A stretch of DNA of 5,166 nucleotides, taken from NCBI GenBank assembly GCA_003445035.1, contig DLVV01000289.1, positions 17,027-22,192 of the forward strand, written 5' to 3'. Under the pieces are notes generated by a model, which was given only the letters and a program-made list of their open reading frames with translations, ran no database searches and was not told the DNA's origin. Position 1 is the stretch's first letter; each line of letters opens with the position of its first letter. Shown here piece by piece: positions 1 through 4,917 of the stretch. Source of the DNA: Planctomycetaceae bacterium. Lineage in GTDB: Bacteria; Planctomycetota; Planctomycetia; Planctomycetales; Planctomycetaceae. Both the position numbers and the translations under genes were made by a program.

Positions 1-54
1 AACAAGCTGTCGTTGCCGGCCGGAGTTGACATCAAGATCAAGGCCTCCGGCTGA
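1..54 (+). CDS. rpsJ: 30S ribosomal protein S10, 3' end only
   Basis: Only the last 17 codons and a TGA stop are present; the gene begins upstream of the window. The encoded tail, ending LPAGVDIKIKASG, resembles the S10 C-terminus (E. coli S10 ends AAGVDVQISLG). S10 is a 30S head protein and, in many bacteria, also a partner of NusG/NusB in antitermination. The identification rests on this short match plus its position directly before rplC, which is where rpsJ sits in nearly all bacterial S10 operons. The stop codon is followed after one base by a strong inverted repeat. Confidence 0.9.
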   Translation, partial: NKLSLPAGVDIKIKASG

Positions 55-55
55 C

Positions 56-84
56 CCGGCCCTCCACGGGCCGGAATCTTCCGG
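56..84 (+). promoter_or_regulatory. Two overlapping, mutually exclusive RNA hairpins between rpsJ and rplC
   Basis: CCGGCCC (56-62) pairs perfectly with GGGCCGG (68-74) around a 5-base loop, starting one base after the rpsJ stop. The right arm shares bases 71-74 with a second inverted repeat, CCGGA (71-75) with TCCGG (80-84) around ATCT. The two stems cannot form together. No run of T follows either, so an intrinsic terminator is unlikely. The pairing is read directly from the sequence. A role in mRNA processing, stability or control of rplC translation is inference only. Confidence 0.4.
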
Positions 85-98
85 CAGGTCACCACAAT

Positions 99-103
99 AA
101 GGA
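99..103 (+). promoter_or_regulatory. Shine-Dalgarno site of rplC
   Basis: AAGGA lies 10 bases before the ATG at 114 and supports that start. It sits 14 bases downstream of the overlapping hairpins, so it is probably unpaired in either fold. Confidence 0.7.
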
Positions 104-113
104 AACGGGTTAC

Positions 114-836
114 ATGCCGGTCGGACTTCTGGGCCGCAAGGTCGGAATGACGCAGGTCTACAGCGATGACGGGGACTTGATCCCGGTCACCGTGGTCGAG
201 GCCGGTCCGTGCGTTGTGTTGCAGTTGAAGACCGTCGAGCGGGATGGATACGAGGCGGTGCAACTGGGTTACCTGGACAAGAAGCGACCCGTCGGTGGCC
301 GTCGCACCCGGAGCAGCCAGGCCAGTCGCAGCCAGCGCGGCCACGTGGTCGGGTTGTCGAGCAAGCGGTCCAAGGCGAGGGCCGAGGCGGGGGTTGAGCC
401 GGTCGAGAAGGCCAACTGCGAGCCCAAGAAGTTCGTTCGCGAATTCCGCGTCGACGGCGAAAACGTCGACCTGGAGGTGGGGCAGACCTTGACGGTGGAA
501 TTGTTCGCCGAGATGTCGCACGTCGACGTCGTGGGGACCAGCAAGGGGCGTGGCTTCGCCGGTGTGATGAAACGACACAACTTTGCCGGGCAGCGAGCCA
601 GCCACGGCGTGAAGCGGGTGCACAGGCACGGTGGCGGAATCGGCATGAGTGCTGATCCCGCGAGGGTCCTCAAGGGGACGCGGATGCCTGGCCGTTTCGG
701 GAATGCTCGTAGCACGGTCCGCCACATGCAGGTGGTCCGGGTCGATGCCGAGACCAACTCGATGCTCATCAAGGGCGGCGTGCCCGGTCCCCCCGGGGGA
801 TACGTGCTGATCCGTCCAACCAACAAGCTGGGCTGA
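114..836 (+). CDS. rplC: 50S ribosomal protein L3, with a basic insertion
   Basis: L3 is an early-assembling 50S protein that binds 23S rRNA near its 3' end and sends a loop toward the peptidyl-transferase centre. The 240-residue product starts MPVGLLGRKVGMTQ, the usual L3 N-terminus. It carries the family signature at residues 131-154, from F131 through GTSKGRGFAG to R154. Gln160 in NFAGQRASHG matches the glutamine that PrmB methylates in E. coli L3. The central loop (about 155-195) continues with HRHGGGIG and KGTRMPGRFGN. The protein is about 30 residues longer than E. coli L3 (209). Nearly all the excess lies between DKK (residue 57) and REFR (112), in a Ser/Arg/Lys-rich stretch. The start is fixed by the AAGGA site and by homology from the first residues. 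A 56-bp spacer separates it from rplD. Confidence 0.98.
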   Translation: MPVGLLGRKVGMTQVYSDDGDLIPVTVVEAGPCVVLQLKTVERDGYEAVQLGYLDKKRPVGGRRTRSSQASRSQRGHVVGLSSKRSKARAEAGVEPVEKANCEPKKFVREFRVDGENVDLEVGQTLTVELFAEMSHVDVVGTSKGRGFAGVMKRHNFAGQRASHGVKRVHRHGGGIGMSADPARVLKGTRMPGRFGNARSTVRHMQVVRVDAETNSMLIKGGVPGPPGGYVLIRPTNKLG

Positions 837-892
837 AATACGAATTGAAAACTCGGTCGATCGGGCCGGGACGCTGAAGTGGATTCCTCGAC

Positions 893-1579
893 ATGATCAC
901 CTTGCCGATAAAAGACACGAATGGCGACGAGGTCGGGTCTTACAAACTCGATCTCGATGATTTTGCCTTGCATGTCAACAAGCAGTTGCTGCACGACGTG
1001 GTGGTGATGTACGAAGCCAACCAGAGGCAGGGGGCTTCCAAGACCAAGTCGCGGGGCGAGGTCCGTGGGTCCACCCGCAAGCTCTATCGTCAGAAGGGGA
1101 CCGGGCGGGCGAGAGCCGGCATGAAACAGTCGCCGGTTCGTCGTGGTGGGGGCCACACCTTCGCCAAGCGGCCCAAGGACTGGTCGTACCGGCTGCCCAA
1201 GAAGGCGATCCGTAGCGCGACCCGGCAGGCATTGCTCAGCAAGTTTCGCGATGACGAGGTGACGCTGCTGCAGGATTTCGTGATTTCCGAGCCTCGCACC
1301 CGGCACGTCGCCGCCGTGCTCGCAGCCCTGGAACTCACCGAAACCTCCAGCCTGCTGGCGATTCCCGCTCATGACACCGACATCTGGCGGGCGGCTCGAA
1401 ATATCCCCAACCTGTGGGTCTCGCCCGCCGCCGATCTCAACGCCTACAAGTTGCTCCACCAGAAGCAGTTGGTGCTGACGACCGAAACTCTGGACCTGCT
1501 CCGCGAGGGGCCGCCCAAGACGGTGTCGGTTGGAGCCGACGATTCGGACGAGGCATCGGGTGAGGAGGAGGCCGACTGA
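893..1579 (+). CDS. rplD: 50S ribosomal protein L4
   Basis: L4 binds 23S rRNA domain I, and its long loop lines the narrow part of the exit tunnel. In E. coli it also represses its own S10 operon through the mRNA leader; any such leader here would lie upstream of the window. The product is 228 residues against 201 in E. coli. The hallmark loop is at about 55-93: GEVRGSTRKLYRQKGTGRARAG, then SPVRRGGGHTF. Lys68 corresponds to E. coli Lys63, a site of macrolide-resistance changes, and is retained. The last 13 residues form an acidic tail (DDSDEASGEEEAD) that E. coli L4 lacks. The start has only a weak upstream GGA (881-883), so initiation may depend on coupling or on an unstructured leader. The gene ends 20 bp before rplW. 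Confidence 0.98.
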   Translation: MITLPIKDTNGDEVGSYKLDLDDFALHVNKQLLHDVVVMYEANQRQGASKTKSRGEVRGSTRKLYRQKGTGRARAGMKQSPVRRGGGHTFAKRPKDWSYRLPKKAIRSATRQALLSKFRDDEVTLLQDFVISEPRTRHVAAVLAALELTETSSLLAIPAHDTDIWRAARNIPNLWVSPAADLNAYKLLHQKQLVLTTETLDLLREGPPKTVSVGADDSDEASGEEEAD

Positions 1580-1599
1580 GTCGGCTGGGAGCACATACG

Positions 1600-1944
1600 A
1601 TGAACCAGACATCATCTTCAACGTCGAACGAGACCGCCGACCACAAGAGCGGGTTGGATCTCGAAGCCTATCAGGTGATCCTTCGCCCGGTGGTGACCGA
1701 GAAGAGCATGGAGCAGTCCCAGGACAACGAACTGAACGCGTACACGTTCGAGGTGCACCAGCAGGCGGCCAAGGATCAGATCCGGGCCGCCATCGAGGAG
1801 CTCTTCGACGTCCGTGTCGTGGCGGTGAGAACCCAGAAGCGGCAGGGCAAGCCCCGTCGTCACAAGAACCGCCAGGGACACACCAAGAGTTGGAAGAAGG
1901 CGGTCGTCAAGCTGCATGAAGAAGACCACATCACGTTCTTCTAG
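1600..1944 (+). CDS. rplW: 50S ribosomal protein L23, with a polar N-terminal extension
   Basis: L23 sits at the rim of the polypeptide exit tunnel and is the main docking site for trigger factor and the signal recognition particle. The 114-residue product contains the family's N-terminal motif [13 protein letters not shown] at 24-36. Glu34 aligns with E. coli Glu18, the key trigger-factor contact. The rRNA-binding basic hairpin is at about 79-101 ([22 protein letters not shown]), and the strand [14 protein letters not shown] closes the fold. Before the core lie about 22 Ser/Thr/Asn-rich residues absent from E. coli L23. The ATG at 1600 is supported by GGGAG at 1587-1591 (8-base spacing), 20 bases after the rplD stop. 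No better-placed internal ATG exists, so the extension is probably translated. A 137-bp spacer follows. Confidence 0.97.
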   Translation: MNQTSSSTSNETADHKSGLDLEAYQVILRPVVTEKSMEQSQDNELNAYTFEVHQQAAKDQIRAAIEELFDVRVVAVRTQKRQGKPRRHKNRQGHTKSWKKAVVKLHEEDHITFF

Positions 1945-2081
1945 GCCGCTGTCCGACATTGCCCCGACAAGACACGCAGACACAAACAAACAAGTCGACA
2001 CCACCCGCCAGACCAGGACATCCACGGACCCGCTCGGACGCTTCATCACGGAGCCCCGATCAGCCAGGAAAGCCAGCTACG
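1945..2081 (+). other. Long A/C-rich spacer before rplB
   Basis: This 137-bp gap is the longest in the window and holds no gene I can support. From 1971 to 2030, 47 of 60 bases are A or C and only 2 are T, giving a stretch expected to be largely unstructured in mRNA. An open frame from an ATG at 1959 runs through it into rplB, but the encoded 41 residues are low-complexity Thr/Pro/Gln/Ser/Arg and match nothing in L2. AGGA at 2066-2069 precedes the real rplB start by 12 bases. I see no convincing -35/-10 pair. Confidence 0.5.
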
Positions 2082-2939
2082 ATGGGGATTCGCAAGTACA
2101 AGCCGGTGACCCCCGGTCGCCGTGGCGCGACGGTGAACGATTTCACCGAATTGACTGATCGCCGGAAGAAGCCCGAGCGACGGTTGACCAAGCTGCGGAA
2201 AAAGACCGGTGGGCGGAACAACCAGGGCCGGATCACCACGCGTCACCGCGGCGGTGGCCATAAGCAGAAATACCGCATCATCGATTTCAAGCGGACCAAG
2301 GACGGCGTGCCGGCGAAGGTGGCGTTTATCGAGTACGACCCCTGCCGGACGGCCCGGATCGCTCTGCTGCACTATGTCGATGGTGAGAAGCGGTACATCC
2401 TGGCCCCTGAAGGGATGGTTGCCGGTGACCAGGTGATGAGTGGTCCGGGGGCCGAGCCGAAGGTCGGCAACTGCATGCCCCTGTCGAGAATTCCGTTGGG
2501 GACGACGATTCACAACATCGAGATGCAGCCGGGGCGCGGAGGGCAGTTGTGCCGCAGCGCCGGTGCCGCCGGGGTGCTCAACGCCCGCGAGGAGAAGTGG
2601 GCCCAGATCACGTTGCCCTCCGGAGAAGTCCGCCGACTGCCCGCCGCGTGCCGTGCCACGATCGGCCAGATCGGTAACCTGGAACACAGCCTCGTCGTGC
2701 TGGGCAAAGCCGGTCGCAAGCGGTGGATGGGGCGTCGGCCTCACGTCCGTGGCACCGCTATGAACCCGGTGGCTCACCCGATGGGCGGAGGCGAGGGTCG
2801 CAACTCCGGTGGCCGTCACCCTTGCAGCCCGACCGGCGTTCTGGCCAAGGGTGGCTCGACCCGGAAGCGGAAGAAGGCGTCGTCGCGGGCCATCGTTCGT
2901 CGTCGCCGGTCACGTCGTTATGGACAATTGAAGATCTGA
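2082..2939 (+). CDS. rplB: 50S ribosomal protein L2
   Basis: L2 is one of the most conserved 50S proteins. It binds 23S rRNA close to the peptidyl-transferase centre, supports subunit joining, and is needed for peptidyl-transferase activity. The product from the ATG at 2082 is 285 residues (273 in E. coli). It starts [14 protein letters not shown], matching the family N-terminus, so the in-frame ATG at 1959 is not used. The OB-fold part includes SGGRNN-like [20 protein letters not shown] (43-62) and YILAPEGM (105-112). The SH3-like part includes [23 protein letters not shown] (208-230). In the C-terminal catalytic-region loop His232 (E. coli His229 in mature numbering) is kept. The residue before it is Ala231 where most L2 have Asp, and residue 234 is Met where most have His. 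The C-terminus is very basic ([19 protein letters not shown]). A 61-bp spacer leads to rpsS. Confidence 0.98.
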   Translation: MGIRKYKPVTPGRRGATVNDFTELTDRRKKPERRLTKLRKKTGGRNNQGRITTRHRGGGHKQKYRIIDFKRTKDGVPAKVAFIEYDPCRTARIALLHYVDGEKRYILAPEGMVAGDQVMSGPGAEPKVGNCMPLSRIPLGTTIHNIEMQPGRGGQLCRSAGAAGVLNAREEKWAQITLPSGEVRRLPAACRATIGQIGNLEHSLVVLGKAGRKRWMGRRPHVRGTAMNPVAHPMGGGEGRNSGGRHPCSPTGVLAKGGSTRKRKKASSRAIVRRRRSRRYGQLKI

Positions 2940-2940
2940 T

Positions 2941-2969
2941 CCCGGGCCATCCGGACAGGGAACCCCGGG
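2941..2969 (+). other. Inverted repeat just after the rplB stop
   Basis: CCCGGG at 2941-2946 is repeated at 2964-2969. The sequence is self-complementary, so the copies can pair as a 6-bp stem over a 17-base loop, starting one base after the rplB TGA. No T-run follows, so I do not call a terminator. It may mark an mRNA processing or stabilising structure, but short GC palindromes also arise by chance in GC-rich DNA. Confidence 0.25.
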
Positions 2970-3000
2970 CACAATAGAGAACACAGCGAGAGACGACTTC

Positions 3001-3270
3001 ATGGGACGCTCACTCAAGAAGGGCCCCTACGTTGACGAAAAGCTGCTCAAGAAAATTGAGCATCTGGATGTTGACCAGCGAAAGGAGCCGATCCGGACCT
3101 GGGCGCGGCGGAGTACGATTGCGCCGGAGTTCATCGGTCACACGTTCCTGGTGCACAACGGGCGGGCTCACATCAGCGTCTACGTGACCGAAGAGATGGT
3201 TGGCCACAAGCTGGGCGAATTCGCTCCGACCCGAACCTTCCGAGGACATGGGGCCAGGGGCAGTCGTTAG
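3001..3270 (+). CDS. rpsS: 30S ribosomal protein S19
   Basis: S19 is a 30S head protein that binds 16S rRNA with S13 near the A-site side of the decoding region. The 89-residue product is the usual length. It begins [19 protein letters not shown], the standard S19 N-terminus. The C-terminal half carries the family signature, from [11 protein letters not shown] (52-62) through [20 protein letters not shown] (64-83). The ribosome binding site is weak (GAGAG at 2988-2992, 8 bases before the ATG), but homology from residue 1 fixes the start. It lies between rplB and rplV as in other S10 operons. Confidence 0.98.
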   Translation: MGRSLKKGPYVDEKLLKKIEHLDVDQRKEPIRTWARRSTIAPEFIGHTFLVHNGRAHISVYVTEEMVGHKLGEFAPTRTFRGHGARGSR

Positions 3271-3299
3271 AGGGCTGTTCGGGAACACTGGACCAAGAG

Positions 3300-3322
3300 C
3301 AAACACACAACACACACAAGGA
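3300..3322 (+). promoter_or_regulatory. CA-repeat leader and Shine-Dalgarno site of rplV
   Basis: From 3301 to 3319 the strand is only A and C, mostly alternating CA, and it runs straight into AGGA at 3319-3322. That site is 9 bases before the ATG at 3332. It supports 3332 as the start of rplV over an in-frame ATG at 3200 that lies inside rpsS. An A/C-only leader should be unpaired and could favour ribosome loading, which is inference. Confidence 0.6.
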
Positions 3323-3331
3323 TTGGCCGCA

Positions 3332-3673
3332 ATGGCCCTTATCAAGGCATCACATCGCTACGCACGGATCTCGGCGACGAAGGTCCGTCCTCTGGCCGAT
3401 CTGGTCCGCCACCAGACCGTCGAGGACGCGCTGGATTCGCTCAAATATCTGCCCAATCGTGGTGCCAGGATGCTCGAACAGGTCATCCTCAGTGCACAGT
3501 CCAACGCCGCAGAGATGACCGCACACGTCGGTCGATTGAAAATCACCGAGGTGCGGGTGGACGGTGGCCCGATGTTCAAGAGGATCCAGCCCAGGGCCAG
3601 GGGCATGGCCTTCGTGATTCGCAAGCGGCAGTGTCATATCCACGTGGGGATCGATGTTCCCGAGGCGGGTTAG
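3332..3673 (+). CDS. rplV: 50S ribosomal protein L22
   Basis: L22 contacts all domains of 23S rRNA. Its globular part is at the tunnel exit, and its long beta-hairpin reaches the tunnel constriction next to L4. The product is 113 residues (110 in E. coli) and aligns almost without gaps: HRYARISATKVRPLADLVR (8-26), then LEQVILSAQSNAAE (48-61). The hairpin GPMFKRIQPRARGMAFVIRKR (79-99) is followed by the strand CHIHVGI. Position 92 at the hairpin tip is Met where the family signature expects a Lys, Arg, Gln or Ser (Arg92 in E. coli). The start at 3332 is set by AGGA at 3319-3322 and by the family N-terminus. The 44 extra codons back to an ATG at 3200 would overlap rpsS and show no L22 similarity. 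Confidence 0.97.
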   Translation: MALIKASHRYARISATKVRPLADLVRHQTVEDALDSLKYLPNRGARMLEQVILSAQSNAAEMTAHVGRLKITEVRVDGGPMFKRIQPRARGMAFVIRKRQCHIHVGIDVPEAG

Positions 3674-3697
3674 CAGGTCAGTAACGATTCAAACGCG

Positions 3698-3714
3698 GCC
3701 TGCCACGGGCAGGC
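3698..3714 (+). promoter_or_regulatory. Perfect 7-bp hairpin between rplV and rpsC
   Basis: GCCTGCC (3698-3704) pairs with GGCAGGC (3708-3714) around a 3-base ACG loop, inside the 93-bp spacer before rpsC. There is no T-run after it, so it is not a standard terminator. It is 41 bases upstream of the rpsC Shine-Dalgarno site and does not cover it. A role in processing or stability of the polycistronic mRNA is possible but not shown. Confidence 0.4.
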
Positions 3715-3754
3715 ACAGGTTCGTCAGAACACAGGACGGGGCCCGAAAGGGACG

Positions 3755-3759
3755 AAGGA
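3755..3759 (+). promoter_or_regulatory. Shine-Dalgarno site of rpsC
   Basis: AAGGA lies 7 bases before the ATG at 3767. With the rplP site it is one of the two best-spaced ribosome binding sites in the window. Confidence 0.75.
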
Positions 3760-3766
3760 TAGCGGC

Positions 3767-4471
3767 ATGGGACAAAAGGTTCGACCGACCGGATTTCGGG
3801 TTGGCGTCGTCGAGGACTGGCGCAGCCGCTGGTATGCATCGAAGAGGGAATTCGGCGACCTGCTCATCGAAGACCACAAGATTCGGTCGTTCGTCAAGGA
3901 GAAGTACAACTTCGCGTTGATCTCTCGGATCGAGATCGAGCGGACGCGGGACGTCGTGGTCGTCCACCTGCACACCGCCCGACCGGGGATCATCATCGGT
4001 CGCAAGGGGCAGGAGGTCGAGCGTCTTGAAGCGGAGCTCGAGAAGCTGACCGGGCGACGGATGGAATTGAAGATTGTCGAGATCAACGATCCGCAGCGGA
4101 ACGCGGTCCTGGTGGCCGAGGACGTGGCGGCTCAACTTTCGAAGCGGGGGAGTTTTCGGCGGGCGATCAAGCGGACGCTTGACCAGGTCATGGAATCGGG
4201 TGTCCACGGAGTCAAGATCCAGGTCTCCGGGCGGCTCGGTGGTGCCGAGATGTCCCGGACCGAAAAAGCCAGTCGTGGCTCGATCCCGCTTTCGACTCTG
4301 CAAAGACACATTGAATATGGATTCGCAGTGGCCCAGACCGCCCAGGGAACGATTGGGGTGAAGGTCTGGATCCACCACGGTACGTACGCGAGTAGCGAGG
4401 AGTCTGGCGATGGCGCTAATGCCCAGGCGGGTGAAGCACCGCAAAAGCCAAAGAAGGCGCATAAAAGGTAA
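3767..4471 (+). CDS. rpsC: 30S ribosomal protein S3
   Basis: S3 is in the 30S head at the mRNA entry channel and, with S4 and S5, gives the ribosome its mRNA helicase activity. The 234-residue product is of normal length (233 in E. coli) and begins MGQKVRPTGFRVG. A KH type-2 domain has its GxxG loop at 78-81 (GRKG) within ARPGIIIGRKGQEVERL. Arg131, Arg132 and Lys135 in SFRRAIKR are the same residues, with the same numbering, as those implicated in helicase activity in E. coli. The C-terminal domain has VSGRLGGAEMSRTE (153-166) and GTIGVKVWIHHG (194-205). After about residue 206 comes a low-complexity Ser/Gly/Ala then Lys-rich tail. The last 62 bases, including the TAA, overlap the start of rplP in another frame. 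Confidence 0.98.
   Translation: MGQKVRPTGFRVGVVEDWRSRWYASKREFGDLLIEDHKIRSFVKEKYNFALISRIEIERTRDVVVVHLHTARPGIIIGRKGQEVERLEAELEKLTGRRMELKIVEINDPQRNAVLVAEDVAAQLSKRGSFRRAIKRTLDQVMESGVHGVKIQVSGRLGGAEMSRTEKASRGSIPLSTLQRHIEYGFAVAQTAQGTIGVKVWIHHGTYASSEESGDGANAQAGEAPQKPKKAHKR
4398..4402 (+). promoter_or_regulatory. Shine-Dalgarno site of rplP, inside rpsC
   Basis: AGGAG lies within codons 211-212 of rpsC, 7 bases before the ATG at 4410. This spacing decides the rplP start in favour of 4410 over the second in-frame ATG at 4419, which would be 16 bases away. It shows that L16 synthesis can begin before rpsC has been fully translated. Confidence 0.75.
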
Positions 4472-4829
4472 CGCCACACGTGGCAACACCGTGGCTTTTG
4501 GTGACTGGGGACTCCAGTCGCTAGAGCCGGGGCACGTGCGGGCAACAACGATCGAGGCGTGCCGGATTGCTGTGACGCAGTACATCCGGGGCGAGGGGAA
4601 ACTCTATATCCGTATCTTCCCGGACAAGCCGGTCACGGCTCGGCCATTGGAAACTCGGATGGGAAAGGGCAAGGGAGAACCGGATCACTGGGTTGCGGTG
4701 GTCAAGCCCGGCACGGTGCTGTTCGAGGTTTCGGGGATTTCGCACGAAGCCGCCCGCGAGTGTTTTGCTCGGGTGGCCTACAAACTCCCTGTCCGCGTTC
4801 GCTTGCTGGGACGACTCCCCTCGGTCTAG
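4410..4829 (+). CDS. rplP: 50S ribosomal protein L16, overlapping rpsC
   Basis: L16 binds 23S rRNA near the A-site tRNA elbow and the peptidyl-transferase centre and is a late 50S assembly protein. The product is 139 residues (136 in E. coli), starting MALMPRRVKHRKSQRRRIKGNATRGN, a standard basic L16 N-terminus. It continues with GKLYIRIFPDKPVTARPLETRMGKGKG (63-89), which contains the family signature. Arg83 aligns with E. coli Arg81, the residue hydroxylated by the YcfD oxygenase there. The start overlaps the end of rpsC by 62 bp in the +1 frame relative to it. AGGAG at 4398-4402 supports the ATG at 4410; the ATG at 4419 would remove only three residues. The overlap suggests coupled translation of S3 and L16. 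Confidence 0.97.
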   Translation: MALMPRRVKHRKSQRRRIKGNATRGNTVAFGDWGLQSLEPGHVRATTIEACRIAVTQYIRGEGKLYIRIFPDKPVTARPLETRMGKGKGEPDHWVAVVKPGTVLFEVSGISHEAARECFARVAYKLPVRVRLLGRLPSV

Positions 4830-4917
4830 CACTCACTCGCTTCTTCAACTCGCAAACAGATCAACAACCGACACCAGGACACACGTTTCCACGACAATAG
4901 CAGGCGGCGACCAGACG
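4830..4917 (+). other. G-poor spacer before rpmC
   Basis: This 88-bp gap holds no gene or clear hairpin. From 4831 to 4900 only 9 of 70 bases are G and 49 are A or C, a composition like the spacers before rplB and rplV and unlike the coding regions around it. The Shine-Dalgarno signal for rpmC is weak (AGGCGG at 4902-4907). Confidence 0.4.

Noticed and set aside
790..799. CCCCCGGGGG palindrome near the end of rplC
   Set aside because: It encodes the conserved Gly-Pro-Pro-Gly-Gly turn of L3 and is explained by codon choice; there is no T-run for a terminator.
845..873. Possible promoter with TTGAAA at 845-850 in the rplC-rplD spacer
   Set aside because: No -10-like hexamer occurs at a suitable distance; the following bases are GC-rich.
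269..1621. 450-codon open frame on the minus strand
   Set aside because: It lies antisense to rplC and rplD, which are certain. The translation is low in recognisable motifs, and long antisense frames are common in GC-rich DNA because stop codons are rare.
1959..2081. N-terminal extension of L2 from the in-frame ATG at 1959
   Set aside because: The 41 residues are low-complexity and unlike L2, the family N-terminus begins exactly at the ATG at 2082, and the stretch is A/C-rich like other untranslated spacers here.
2046..2819. 257-codon open frame on the minus strand
   Set aside because: It is fully antisense to rplB and its leader, with no recognisable domain or ribosome binding site.
3276..3287. 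Short inverted repeat TGTTC/GAACA after the rpsS stop
   Set aside because: The stem is at most 5 bp with a 2-base loop, which is too weak to call a structure or an operator without comparative support.
3200..3331. N-terminal extension of L22 from the in-frame ATG at 3200
   Set aside because: It would overlap rpsS by 71 bp and has no L22 similarity, while the ATG at 3332 has AGGA 9 bases upstream and matches the family start.
3689..4585. 298-codon open frame on the minus strand
   Set aside because: It is antisense to rpsC and part of rplP. No family is recognisable and it is best explained as a codon-bias shadow.
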